This document shows, piece after piece, positions 49,776-58,358 of a stretch of DNA of 64,000 bases (position 1 is its first letter; each line of letters starts with the position of its first letter). Position numbers and translations under genes: made by a program. The notes beneath the pieces were generated by a model. It searched no databases and was not told where the DNA came from. It saw only the letters and a program-made list of their open reading frames with translations. The stretch covers positions 480,645 to 544,644 of the forward strand of contig NZ_JBJURJ010000001.1 of NCBI RefSeq assembly GCF_046098205.1, written 5' to 3'. This DNA comes from Paenibacillus_AR mesotrionivorans. Its GTDB lineage: Bacteria > Bacillota > Bacilli > Paenibacillales > NBRC-103111.

Positions 49776-49818
49776 TTAAACGCCTTCTCCCCATCCGGGA
49801 GAGGGCGTTTTTTTGGGG
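49776..49818 (+). terminator. Rho-independent terminator of xfp
   Basis: Long stem AAACGCCTTCTCCC/GGGAGAGGGCGTTT followed by TTTTTT, 34 bases after the stop. Confidence 0.95.
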
Positions 49819-49871
49819 GTTGTTGTCCATGCCATTCATTGATCCGGAATAGTTTTCGTTGCTGGGGAATC

Positions 49872-49905
49872 TTGCCAGATAAAAAGCAAACGCTTACATT
49901 ATAAT
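49872..49905 (+). promoter_or_regulatory. cre box overlapping the mannanase promoter
   Basis: On the minus strand TGTAAGCGTTTGCT (49885-49898) matches the CcpA consensus TGWAAGCGYTWWCW at 13 of 14 positions. A TTGCCA box lies at 49872 and a TACATT/TATAAT region at 49895-49905, so the cre box covers the promoter and repression by CcpA is expected in the presence of preferred sugars. Confidence 0.8.
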
Positions 49906-49955
49906 CGCCGGGTATTCCGCGTATCCGGACATCAACTGTCTAAAGGAGGAAGTTT

Positions 49956-52900
49956 ATGACCATCACACGACGCTCCACCACATGGCTCCGCCTGCTTCTT
50001 GCGGCCGCTCTAGCCGCGGCTGTTTGGACCGGGGGGCTGATCAGCCCAAGCCGTGGTTTGGCCGCAGGGGAGAATCTTCTTGCCAATCCCGGGTTTGAAG
50101 CGGGAGACGCCAATTGGGAAAAATGGGGCAGTCCCCTTGTCACAACAGGCGCTGCCCATAGCGGAAGCAAATCCCTGCTGGTGAAACGCAATACCGGCGG
50201 CGCCTCCATGTCGGTCGCTGTACAGCCCGGCAAAACCTACCGGGTAGGGCTATGGGTCAAGTTTGCCGCAGCGGGAGTTTCAACACATACCATCTCCATG
50301 GATTCCTTCGGCACCCAGCAGGGTCAGCAGAGCCTGACCTTCTCCGGCTCCACGGAGTGGGAATACAAGCAGCTCCTGTATACTCCGCCCCAAGGGGTCC
50401 AGCATATCCGCATCTCCTTCTGGAACAGCACAGCGGCAGATTATTATATGGACGATGCGGTGATCCGGGAGAATGTGGATATAGAGAATCCCAGCACTCC
50501 CGGCCAATGGCAGACCGAGCACCGTCCTGACAGCCTGACCCTCCGGTGGGAGGGCTCTACTGACGATATAGGGGTGGCCTCCTATGAGCTCTCCTACAAA
50601 AAAGTGGCGGACCCGCAGTGGACCACGCTGCCGGTGCCCCATACGACTGGCCAGACTGCATATACGCATACGTTGTCCGGACTGGACAGCTATACCGTCT
50701 ATGCCATCCGACTGCTTGCGTTGGACGGGGCAGGCAACCGCTCCGCGCCGCTTTTGGGCTTGGAAGCCACCCCAGGTCCCAATTTAGTGGCGAATCCGGA
50801 TTTGGAGTCAGGCTCCGTTACGCCATGGGAGGTCTGGAAGAGCCTCTCCGTAACCGAAAGCAGCCCCCACAACGGTCAATATGCCCTCTGGATCAAACAT
50901 CTGACGGGAGGCGGCACCAAAAAAATTACCGCTGAGCCGAATACCTCTTACCTCTTCAGCTACTGGTCCCGTTTTTCCTCACAGCCGGGAGGCTGGTTCG
51001 GCTTGGACGGCACCTTCATGGGTCCGGTGGAAACCCGCACTCCTATTTTGCCCGAACCTACCTTAACCTGGTCCTATACCGAACGCCCCCTCCGCTCCGG
51101 CCCCGCCGACGGACTCTTGAGGCTGTCCGTCTGGAACAACACAGGAGTGGATATGTTTATGGATGATGTGTTTATCGGCAAAATGCCCGAGCTGCCCGGA
51201 AGTCTAGAGCCTTCTGTGCCGGGCGGACTTGCCGTTATCTCCACGGACGGTGTGTCGGCAAGCCTTCAATGGAACCCTCCTGCCGCTCCCTTGGGTATTA
51301 CGGGGTACAAAATCAGCTACAAAAAAACCACCGGCTCCCAATGGTCGGAGCTAACGCTCCCTCCAACCACCGGAAACCCTCACGTTGTCTTTAAGCTGGA
51401 GGGATTATCGCCGGAAACCCAATATGATATCAAGGTTCAGGCTTTAAGCGAAGGAACCCTGATTTCGGCAGCAGCAGCGGTCCAAGCTCTAACCACTGCG
51501 ATGCTTCCTGTCAACCCCAACGCCTCCCCGGAGGCCGCCGCACTTCTTGCCCGTTTGTATGCCCTAATAGGCAATGGTGTTCTGACAGGCCAGCACAACT
51601 ATTATGAGGAGCCGGAGCGCTGGTACGATGAAGCGGCGGAGCTGTCCGGCTTTTACCCGGCCCTGTGGGGCTCCGACTTCGCCTATTACACGGGTGGGGA
51701 TTTCGCGGGATTGCGGCAGGCTATGACCGATACCGCCATAGCCAAGGGCCAGCAGGGTGTGGTGATTGCCCTCACCTTTCACCAGCCCCGCCCCTCCGAT
51801 TCGGCCACGGCGGGCTGGGAGAGTGTAACCGCCGATGTCACCGAGGCGGAAATGCAGGAGATTGTGACCCCGGGAACTGTACTGTACAGCCGCTGGGAAG
51901 CACAGATGGATGAGGTGGCCGGCTATCTGGCACAGCTGAGGGATGAGGGAGTGCCTGTGTTATGGCGCCCGTATCATGAGATGAACGCAGAATTCTTCTG
52001 GTGGGGCGCACGGCCGGAATTATTCAAGCAGCTGTGGATCAATACCTATCAGCGGCTGGCGGTGCATCACGGGCTGAACAATCTGATCTGGCTGTGGAAT
52101 CCCAATGCGGAAAGCGCCTGGGCCTATGATTCCACTCCCTATTATCCCGGCCACCAGTATGTGGATGTGCTGGCTATGGACATCTATAACAACGACTACC
52201 GGGATTCCTATTATGACAAGCTGGCGCAGCTCAGCGGAGGCCGCCCCATTGCCATCGGGGAAAACGGCGAGCTCCCGGACATGGATATGCTGGCTGCCAA
52301 GCAATCCCGCTATGTCTATTTCATGACCTGGCCCGGCTATCTGACAGACAAAAATTCACTCAGCCAAATCCAGGCCGTATACGCTCATCCACGGGCTGTA
52401 AACCAAGGCCCTACACCCAACGGTCCTTACGTGCCGCCTCCTGTGGACAGCTATATCATCGATGACTTCGAACAATACGGAGGCTCCGACGGCAGCCTGC
52501 GCAGCAAGTGGCAGCGCAACACCTCCGGCAATGCGCTTACCGTCACGTTATCCACCTACGGCATCAGCAGCGGAGCCTATGGGTTGAAGCTGGACTATAC
52601 GGTGGGCAATCCGGGCTATGCCGGAGCCTTCCGCAGCTTAGGCGCTGAATGGCCGGGCATGGAGGCCATCGAATTCTGGCTGACGCCTGACGGCTCCAAC
52701 CGCCAGCTGGCCGTCCAGTTCCACGAAACCAACGGTGAGGTGTGGGAGGCCGGTTATAAGCTGGCAGGCACCACTCCCGTGCTAGTGCGCCTGCCCTTTA
52801 CCGCCTTTGCCCGTCCCGGCTGGTCCACCGGGGGCAACGGCGTGATTGATCTAGGCTCAATCAAGGAGTTTGCCTTTTACATCGCCCAGGGCAGCGGCAG

Positions 52901-52964
52901 CCAAGGCAGCGGAACACTCTTTATCGATAACATCCGTGCCGTGAAACTTCCCGTTCCCGAATAA
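49956..52964 (+). CDS. Secreted modular GH26 endo-beta-mannanase
   Basis: A 1002-residue secreted enzyme. Signal peptide residues 1-37, ending near SRGLAAGE. Domain order: CBM4/9-like sandwich (about 38-172, NLLANPGFEAGD), FN3 (about 176-265), a second CBM4/9-like domain (about 270-410, NLVANPDLESGS), FN3 (about 420-515), GH26 catalytic domain (about 520-830), and a C-terminal CBM11-like sandwich (about 840-1002, YIIDDFEQYGG). The catalytic acid/base is Glu675 in WRPYHEMNAEF and the nucleophile Glu769 in IGENGE, which is the GH26 arrangement. It starts at ATG 49956 behind AAAGGAGG. The next genes encode the importer and an alpha-galactosidase, so the substrate is most likely galactomannan. 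Confidence 0.93.
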   Translation: MTITRRSTTWLRLLLAAALAAAVWTGGLISPSRGLAAGENLLANPGFEAGDANWEKWGSPLVTTGAAHSGSKSLLVKRNTGGASMSVAVQPGKTYRVGLWVKFAAAGVSTHTISMDSFGTQQGQQSLTFSGSTEWEYKQLLYTPPQGVQHIRISFWNSTAADYYMDDAVIRENVDIENPSTPGQWQTEHRPDSLTLRWEGSTDDIGVASYELSYKKVADPQWTTLPVPHTTGQTAYTHTLSGLDSYTVYAIRLLALDGAGNRSAPLLGLEATPGPNLVANPDLESGSVTPWEVWKSLSVTESSPHNGQYALWIKHLTGGGTKKITAEPNTSYLFSYWSRFSSQPGGWFGLDGTFMGPVETRTPILPEPTLTWSYTERPLRSGPADGLLRLSVWNNTGVDMFMDDVFIGKMPELPGSLEPSVPGGLAVISTDGVSASLQWNPPAAPLGITGYKISYKKTTGSQWSELTLPPTTGNPHVVFKLEGLSPETQYDIKVQALSEGTLISAAAAVQALTTAMLPVNPNASPEAAALLARLYALIGNGVLTGQHNYYEEPERWYDEAAELSGFYPALWGSDFAYYTGGDFAGLRQAMTDTAIAKGQQGVVIALTFHQPRPSDSATAGWESVTADVTEAEMQEIVTPGTVLYSRWEAQMDEVAGYLAQLRDEGVPVLWRPYHEMNAEFFWWGARPELFKQLWINTYQRLAVHHGLNNLIWLWNPNAESAWAYDSTPYYPGHQYVDVLAMDIYNNDYRDSYYDKLAQLSGGRPIAIGENGELPDMDMLAAKQSRYVYFMTWPGYLTDKNSLSQIQAVYAHPRAVNQGPTPNGPYVPPPVDSYIIDDFEQYGGSDGSLRSKWQRNTSGNALTVTLSTYGISSGAYGLKLDYTVGNPGYAGAFRSLGAEWPGMEAIEFWLTPDGSNRQLAVQFHETNGEVWEAGYKLAGTTPVLVRLPFTAFARPGWSTGGNGVIDLGSIKEFAFYIAQGSGSQGSGTLFIDNIRAVKLPVPE

Positions 52965-52984
52965 ACCGTTCCACACAAAAGAGG

Positions 52985-53026
52985 GCACCGCCGTTGCTGG
53001 AGCACATTTTTCGTTGACGGCGGTGC
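52985..53026 (+). terminator. Hairpin between the mannanase and transporter genes
   Basis: Perfect 10-bp arms GCACCGCCGT and ACGGCGGTGC. The T run comes only 24 bases later, after a cre-like box. Probable weak terminator or processing site, partly separating mannanase from transporter expression. Confidence 0.55.
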
Positions 53027-53040
53027 TGGAAGCGTTTCCT
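53027..53040 (+). promoter_or_regulatory. cre-like box before the galactomannan transporter
   Basis: TGGAAGCGTTTCCT matches TGWAAGCGYTWWCW at 12 of 14 positions and is nearly palindromic. A TTGACG box lies just upstream at 53014. The first permease gene starts at 53089. Confidence 0.6.
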
Positions 53041-53088
53041 TCCTTTTTTTATGATAAAACCAGAGGAAAGAAAGGAGGAAACGCACGG

Positions 53089-54048
53089 ATGAAAACCATG
53101 GAGGCCAAACAGCACACCTTCCAACGGGCATCTTCCAGCACGTCTTGGTGGTCCCGGCTGTACCGCCAATGGGATATCCAGCTCATGGTGGTGCCCGCCC
53201 TGTTGTTTGTGTTTGTATTCAGCTACCTGCCCATGTACGGCGTTCTGATGGCTTTTCAGGATTACCGGCTGCATGAGGGCTTTTTCAGCAGTCCATGGGT
53301 GGGAACCAAACATTTCGAAGCCTTTTTCCAATCTCCGGACTTCTGGAATGTGATGCGCAATACTATCGTGATCAGCCTGCTGAAATTCTTCATCGGCTTC
53401 CCCGCCCCGATTCTGCTGGCGTTGATGCTAAACGAGGTCCGGAGTCTTTTGTTCAAGCGGGTGATTCAAACCATCAGCTATTTGCCCCATTTTTTATCCT
53501 GGGTCATCGTCGGGGGATTCGTCACCTCTATGCTGTCCACGGATAACGGCAGTGTCAACATGCTGCTCCAGGGGCTGAACCTGATTGAAGAGCCCGTCAG
53601 CTTTCTGTCGGTGCCGGAATACTTCTGGGGCATTCTGGTGGGAACCGGTGTCTGGAAGGAAATCGGGTTCGCCGCTATCGTGTACCTGGCCGCCATTGCC
53701 GGTATTGACCCCCACATGTACGAAGCCGCGTCCATCGACGGAGCCAGCCGCTTCAAGCAGGTGTATCTGATTACATTGCCCAGCATTGCGCCGGTAATCA
53801 TTATCTTCATGATTCTGGCCGTGGGCAATATTCTCAACGCGGGGTTCGAGGACATTCTGATTCTGGCCACCAACCCGGTGCTGCGGGATGTCTCCGATGT
53901 GATCGACACCTATGTCTACCGGATGGGCATTCTCAATAACCGCTATTCCTATGCAGCGGCAGCCGGTTTGTTCAAGGCTGTAATCAGCGTGGGGATGCTT
54001 GTGCTGGCCAATACCGCAGCGCGGAGAATGGGGTCCAGCTTATGGTAG
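53089..54048 (+). CDS. Carbohydrate ABC transporter permease (CUT1, LplB type)
   Basis: 319 residues from ATG 53089 (MKTMEAKQHTFQRASS) behind AAAGGAGG. Six membrane segments; EAA loop MYEAASIDGASRFKQV. The first permease of the probable manno-oligosaccharide importer. Its gene is followed by the second permease after 16 bases. No ATPase gene is in the locus; the shared MsmX-type ATPase is expected elsewhere. Confidence 0.93.
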   Translation: MKTMEAKQHTFQRASSSTSWWSRLYRQWDIQLMVVPALLFVFVFSYLPMYGVLMAFQDYRLHEGFFSSPWVGTKHFEAFFQSPDFWNVMRNTIVISLLKFFIGFPAPILLALMLNEVRSLLFKRVIQTISYLPHFLSWVIVGGFVTSMLSTDNGSVNMLLQGLNLIEEPVSFLSVPEYFWGILVGTGVWKEIGFAAIVYLAAIAGIDPHMYEAASIDGASRFKQVYLITLPSIAPVIIIFMILAVGNILNAGFEDILILATNPVLRDVSDVIDTYVYRMGILNNRYSYAAAAGLFKAVISVGMLVLANTAARRMGSSLW

Positions 54049-54064
54049 AAGGGGGCGTGTCCGC

Positions 54065-54967
54065 ATGAAGCTGTCGTGGGGAGACAAGGGACTTCAGGTT
54101 ATCATCTGCTTTATTCTGGCCGTGCTGGGCTTCAGCACCCTTTACCCCTTCTGGAATTCACTTGTGATTTCGTTCAATGTGGGGTCGGATACCTCCCTGG
54201 GGGGAATTACCTTCTGGCCGCGCAAATTTACCCTGGAGAACTACAGCCTGGTCTTCGGGGACGGGCGGATCAGCCAGGCATTTATGATCTCTGCCCTGCG
54301 TACCGTGAGCGGCACGCTGCTTTCCGTGCTGTTTACAGCCGTTTTTGCCTATGGCTTATCCAAAAGAGAGCTCATCGGCCGGAAATATTATATGATCTTC
54401 TGCATCATCACCATGTACTTTAGCGGCGGGCTGATTCCCAGCTTCCTTCTGATCAGGGGCATGGGCATGATGGATACCTTCTGGGTTATGATTATCCCGG
54501 GGCTTATCAGCGTGTACAATATGATTATCTTCCGCACGTTTTTTCTGGGGCTTCCCGCAGGGCTGGAGGAATCGGCGCGAATGGACGGGTGCAATCATTT
54601 CGGGGTGCTGTTCCGGATTGTGCTACCCATCTCGGGTCCCGTTATCGCCACCCTCTCCCTTTTTACAGCCGTATGGCATTGGAATGACTGGTTTTCACCA
54701 ACCATCTACATCAACGATACCCGGCTCCTTCCCATCCAGACGCTGCTGAAGCAAATCCTCAACTCCAATATCGTCACGGAGCAGCTTCTGCAATCCGTTG
54801 GCAATAATGCTGCCGCCCAGGACCGGCTGGCTGCCGCCCAATCGGTGACGACCCGTTCGTTGTCCATGGCCACCACCATGGTAGCCACCCTGCCCATCAT
54901 CATGGTTTATCCGTTTCTCCAGAAATATTTTGTAAAAGGCGTGCTCATCGGCTCGCTGAAGGAATAG
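54065..54967 (+). CDS. Carbohydrate ABC transporter permease (CUT1, LplC/YtcP type)
   Basis: 300 residues from ATG 54065 (MKLSWGDKGLQVIIC). Six membrane segments; EAA loop GLEESARMDGCNHFGVLF, C-terminal tail KYFVKGVLIGSLKE. Partner of the permease upstream. The binding-protein gene follows 64 bases later; permease-permease-binding protein is the reverse of the order in the operon at 15.9-21.2 kb. Confidence 0.93.
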   Translation: MKLSWGDKGLQVIICFILAVLGFSTLYPFWNSLVISFNVGSDTSLGGITFWPRKFTLENYSLVFGDGRISQAFMISALRTVSGTLLSVLFTAVFAYGLSKRELIGRKYYMIFCIITMYFSGGLIPSFLLIRGMGMMDTFWVMIIPGLISVYNMIIFRTFFLGLPAGLEESARMDGCNHFGVLFRIVLPISGPVIATLSLFTAVWHWNDWFSPTIYINDTRLLPIQTLLKQILNSNIVTEQLLQSVGNNAAAQDRLAAAQSVTTRSLSMATTMVATLPIIMVYPFLQKYFVKGVLIGSLKE

Positions 54968-55031
54968 GCTGTCCGCTTCCCGGTACATCCGGGAGCCCAC
55001 CCATACGAATATACATGAGAGGGGTATCTTC

Positions 55032-56690
55032 ATGAAGCTTGCCAACCGCATTTCCCTGACGGCCGCCTTGCTGGGAGCCAGTATGCTGACCGCAATCGGC
55101 TGCAGCAGCACAGACAGCAGCGCACCTTCACCTTCTGCCAGTCCGGCCGCAGCACCATCAGCAGCAGCCACTTCAGCTGCATCCGCACCTGCTGCAGCAA
55201 CCGACAACGCCCTGGTTAAGCCGGTCACCTTCAGCTTTTACGGCAACTATGACTGGTTTACCATGGACCCGTGGGGCAACGATTCCACCTCCAAGTGGAT
55301 CGTGGAGAATTTGAAGGTCAATGTGACCCCCATCCAATCCAGCGGAGCCGCCGAAACCAAGTTCAGCACCATGATTGCTTCGGGCAGTCTGCCTGATGTT
55401 GTGATGACGGACAGAGGCAACAGTGTGGAGCGTCTGCGGCAGGCCGGAATGCTTGTCCCGCTGGATGAATACCTGGAGAAGTACCCCAATATCAAGAAAA
55501 ACGTAGGTGCCGCCACTCTGAATATGCTGCGGGCCGATGACGGCAAGCTCTACCAGATTCCCAACTGGTACACCTCCTCCCCCAACGGCAACAGCGGCTG
55601 GATCATTAACCGCAAAATTTACAAGGAGCTGGGTTCCCCCAAGCTGGAAACCTTCGATGATCTTTACGCTTATCTGAAGCAGGTAAAGGAAAAGTATCCC
55701 AACGTGGTTCCCCTAGAGGTTGGGCCCAAAGGGGCGGGAATCGATATTATGTACAGCGGCTTTGCCGAAAACAAGCCCTATCTCAAAAAAGCGGCGCCTG
55801 CCGGCAATGAGCTGAAATCCATTTTTACCGAAAGCGTCTTTATGGAGAATATGAAGTTCGCCAGCCTGCTCTTCCGGGAAAAGCTGATTACCCAGGACCT
55901 CTTCACCCAAACCAGCGACCAGCTTGGCGAAAAGCTGAAAACCGGACGTGTGGCCGTTTATGTGGACGGAGATGTGGTGAACCCCGGAGGAAGCGCCACT
56001 ACCGCCCTGCAGCAGCAGGATAAGGAAGCCGGCTACGATGTGATTTGGCCTATTCACAAGGCAGGCTTGGACGCCAAGAAAATTACTCCCAGCAGCTTCA
56101 ATTCTCTGGGATGGAACGTGCTTCTTATCACCAAAAAAGCCAAGGACCCCGACGCTGTCTTCTCCTATATGGACTGGGTGACCAGCGATGAAGGGCAGCG
56201 GGTCACCAACTTTGGACCTCCGGGACTGTATTGGGATAAAACCGACGCCGATGGCGCACCGGTCCAAAACGAAAAGTTTCTGACCGCTACCCAGGCTGAG
56301 AAGAGCAAGGAAAAGCTGGGCTCCTTTAACTGGGTAGGCAATACCACCTTCATCGACAAGACCAAATCCAAAATGGATACCCTGCTTCCGCCGGAAAAGC
56401 AAAACTGGACCACCCAGGCCCAGAATAAGGTGACCTGGAAAACCTCCAAGGACTTTACCGAATTCGTTAATCTGGACCCTCTCCCCGATTCGGCGGAAGG
56501 CAGCATCGCCACCATCGTCAACGATATTTACACCGAGGTATATGCCAAGGCCCTCTACGCCAAAAGCGATGCGGAAGTGGAAAGCCTCTTGAAGAAAGCG
56601 GAAGAGGATGCCAAACGCGCAGGTTACGACAAGCTGCTTAAATTCCAGACCGAACGGTGGCAAAGCAACCTGGCCAAAATGAAAAAATAA
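55032..56690 (+). CDS. Extracellular solute-binding lipoprotein of the galactomannan locus
   Basis: 552 residues. Lipoprotein signal MKLANRISLTAALLGASMLTAIGC, with the lipid-modified cysteine at residue 24, then a long Ser/Ala/Pro linker to about residue 58. Mature family 1 binding fold (LPDVVMTDRGNSVERL, YQIPNWYTSSPNGNSGW). Start ATG 55032 behind GAGAGGGG. It captures oligosaccharides released by the mannanase. The adjacent two-component system is co-oriented and probably senses the same sugars. Confidence 0.93.
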   Translation: MKLANRISLTAALLGASMLTAIGCSSTDSSAPSPSASPAAAPSAAATSAASAPAAATDNALVKPVTFSFYGNYDWFTMDPWGNDSTSKWIVENLKVNVTPIQSSGAAETKFSTMIASGSLPDVVMTDRGNSVERLRQAGMLVPLDEYLEKYPNIKKNVGAATLNMLRADDGKLYQIPNWYTSSPNGNSGWIINRKIYKELGSPKLETFDDLYAYLKQVKEKYPNVVPLEVGPKGAGIDIMYSGFAENKPYLKKAAPAGNELKSIFTESVFMENMKFASLLFREKLITQDLFTQTSDQLGEKLKTGRVAVYVDGDVVNPGGSATTALQQQDKEAGYDVIWPIHKAGLDAKKITPSSFNSLGWNVLLITKKAKDPDAVFSYMDWVTSDEGQRVTNFGPPGLYWDKTDADGAPVQNEKFLTATQAEKSKEKLGSFNWVGNTTFIDKTKSKMDTLLPPEKQNWTTQAQNKVTWKTSKDFTEFVNLDPLPDSAEGSIATIVNDIYTEVYAKALYAKSDAEVESLLKKAEEDAKRAGYDKLLKFQTERWQSNLAKMKK

Positions 56691-56711
56691 TAAAGCTTCC
56701 TGCGACAAGGT

Positions 56712-56739
56712 GGGGTATACTGGTGACCATGTATACTCC
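56712..56739. promoter_or_regulatory. Inverted repeat before the two-component genes
   Basis: GGGGTATAC and GTATACTCC (8 of 9 complementary), 10 bases apart, lie between the binding-protein stop and the response-regulator start. Possible operator or short hairpin; low confidence. Confidence 0.3.
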
Positions 56740-56791
56740 CTTTGTCTATTCCTGTGAATGTTCCCATCCCTGACGCCCGGAGGTTTCGATC

Positions 56792-58357
56792 ATGTACAAG
56801 GTGCTCCTGGTAGACGATGAGCTGTTGGATTTGGAGGGTTTGGCCCGTTTTATGGATTGGAGCAGTCTGGATATGGAGGTTTGCGCCTCCGCCGCCAGCG
56901 GCTTCGAAGCGTTGGAGATGCTGGACAGCCACACGGTGGATATTATGGTGTCGGATATCAAGATGCCCATCATGTCGGGCATGGAGCTGGCCCGCAGAGC
57001 CCTGGAGAAACAGCCGCTGCTGAAGGTCATTTTTGTCAGCGGGTATGAGGATTTTCATTATGCCCGGCAGGCCATTTCGCTGAATGCCTTCGGGTATGTC
57101 CTGAAGCCCGTGGATAATGCGGAACTGCATAAAGCCCTGGCCGATGTAAAAAGCGAGCTGGACGAGGAAAGGAAGCGCTCCCATCTGGAAGCATACTTCT
57201 CCGAATCCCAATCCCATCTGCGCCAGGAGCTGCTCTTAAACCTGCTGGAGGGAACCGCCGGAGAGGATCAGGTGCTGTCGCTGCTGGAGAGCATCGGCAT
57301 CTCCTGGCACTCCTCCCGCTTTGTGGCCGCGGTGCTGGAGCCTGATGATCTTAGTTGGAAGCTGAACGGGTTTGAGGAGTCCGTGAAGCTGGATGTAAAA
57401 GCAAAGCTGATGTTAGAGGTGGACGGCTTCTGCCGGGAGGAGACAATCGAATCCTGCAGGCTGGACTCCTTCCGCCACGCCCTCATTCTGGAAGAGGGGT
57501 ATACGGAGGAGCGCCTGGAAAGGCTGATCCGCCGGATCGGGAATGCCACACCGGTGACGGCCACCATCGGCATCGGGCCTATGGTCTCCCATCTGTCCCT
57601 TCTGCATATGAGCTGCGCCGGGGCCAAGGAGGCATTGTCCAGAAAGCTGTTTCTCGGCAAAGGAAGGCTGATCCGCCACACGGACGGCAAGGGAGTCATG
57701 TCCGACAATGTCCGCAATCTGGATCATATTCTGGAGTCTCTGTGCACCGCCATGTCCGCCTATGAGCTGCTGAAGGTGGACGACTGCATCGAGGAGCTGT
57801 TCGTACTGGCAGGGGCCATGGATACGAAGCTGGCTGTTTACCAGTTGTTCCTGCATATCGTCTCCCGGCTGGATACCTACCTGCATACCCTGAATGAGGA
57901 TTTCTACGGCATGCTGGGGCTGGAGATGCGCAATCTCAATATCCTCTATCATTTCGAAACGCTGGCGGACATGAAATCCTGGCTGCGCCGCCGTATGTTT
58001 GAGCTATCCGAGCTGCTCCACCGCAAGCGCCAGGGCAAAAAGCGGCGGCTGGTGGAGGAAATTGAAGCTTATGTTGAAAATAACCTGGAGGGCGGGCTGA
58101 TGCTGCGGGATGCGGCCAACCATTTTGCCTTTTCCCCCAATCATTTCGGGCAGATATTCTATGAGGAAACAGGCACCTACTTCTCGGACTATGTCACCGC
58201 CAGACGGCTGGAACGGGTCAAGCTGCTGCTGATGGATCCGAAGCTGAAGGTATACGAGGCAGCCCACCGGGTGGGATATAAGAATCTGTCCCATTTCAGC
58301 AGACAGTTCAAGGATTATTTCGGCTTTAGCCCGGGTGATTTCAGGAGGCAGCTGTAA
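56792..58357 (+). CDS. YesN-like response regulator (REC plus AraC HTH)
   Basis: 521 residues. The receiver domain (1-120) has the acidic pair Asp8-Asp9 (VDDE), the phosphoacceptor Asp55 in MVSDIKMP and Lys in YVLKPVDN. A long middle region leads to the C-terminal AraC helix-turn-helix pair (LRDAANHFAFSPNHFGQIF and AHRVGYKNLSHFSRQFKDYF). Start ATG 56792. It pairs with the histidine kinase that begins two bases after its stop. By analogy with YesMN systems it activates the transporter and enzyme genes of its locus. Confidence 0.95.
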   Translation: MYKVLLVDDELLDLEGLARFMDWSSLDMEVCASAASGFEALEMLDSHTVDIMVSDIKMPIMSGMELARRALEKQPLLKVIFVSGYEDFHYARQAISLNAFGYVLKPVDNAELHKALADVKSELDEERKRSHLEAYFSESQSHLRQELLLNLLEGTAGEDQVLSLLESIGISWHSSRFVAAVLEPDDLSWKLNGFEESVKLDVKAKLMLEVDGFCREETIESCRLDSFRHALILEEGYTEERLERLIRRIGNATPVTATIGIGPMVSHLSLLHMSCAGAKEALSRKLFLGKGRLIRHTDGKGVMSDNVRNLDHILESLCTAMSAYELLKVDDCIEELFVLAGAMDTKLAVYQLFLHIVSRLDTYLHTLNEDFYGMLGLEMRNLNILYHFETLADMKSWLRRRMFELSELLHRKRQGKKRRLVEEIEAYVENNLEGGLMLRDAANHFAFSPNHFGQIFYEETGTYFSDYVTARRLERVKLLLMDPKLKVYEAAHRVGYKNLSHFSRQFKDYFGFSPGDFRRQL

Positions 58358-58358
58358 T

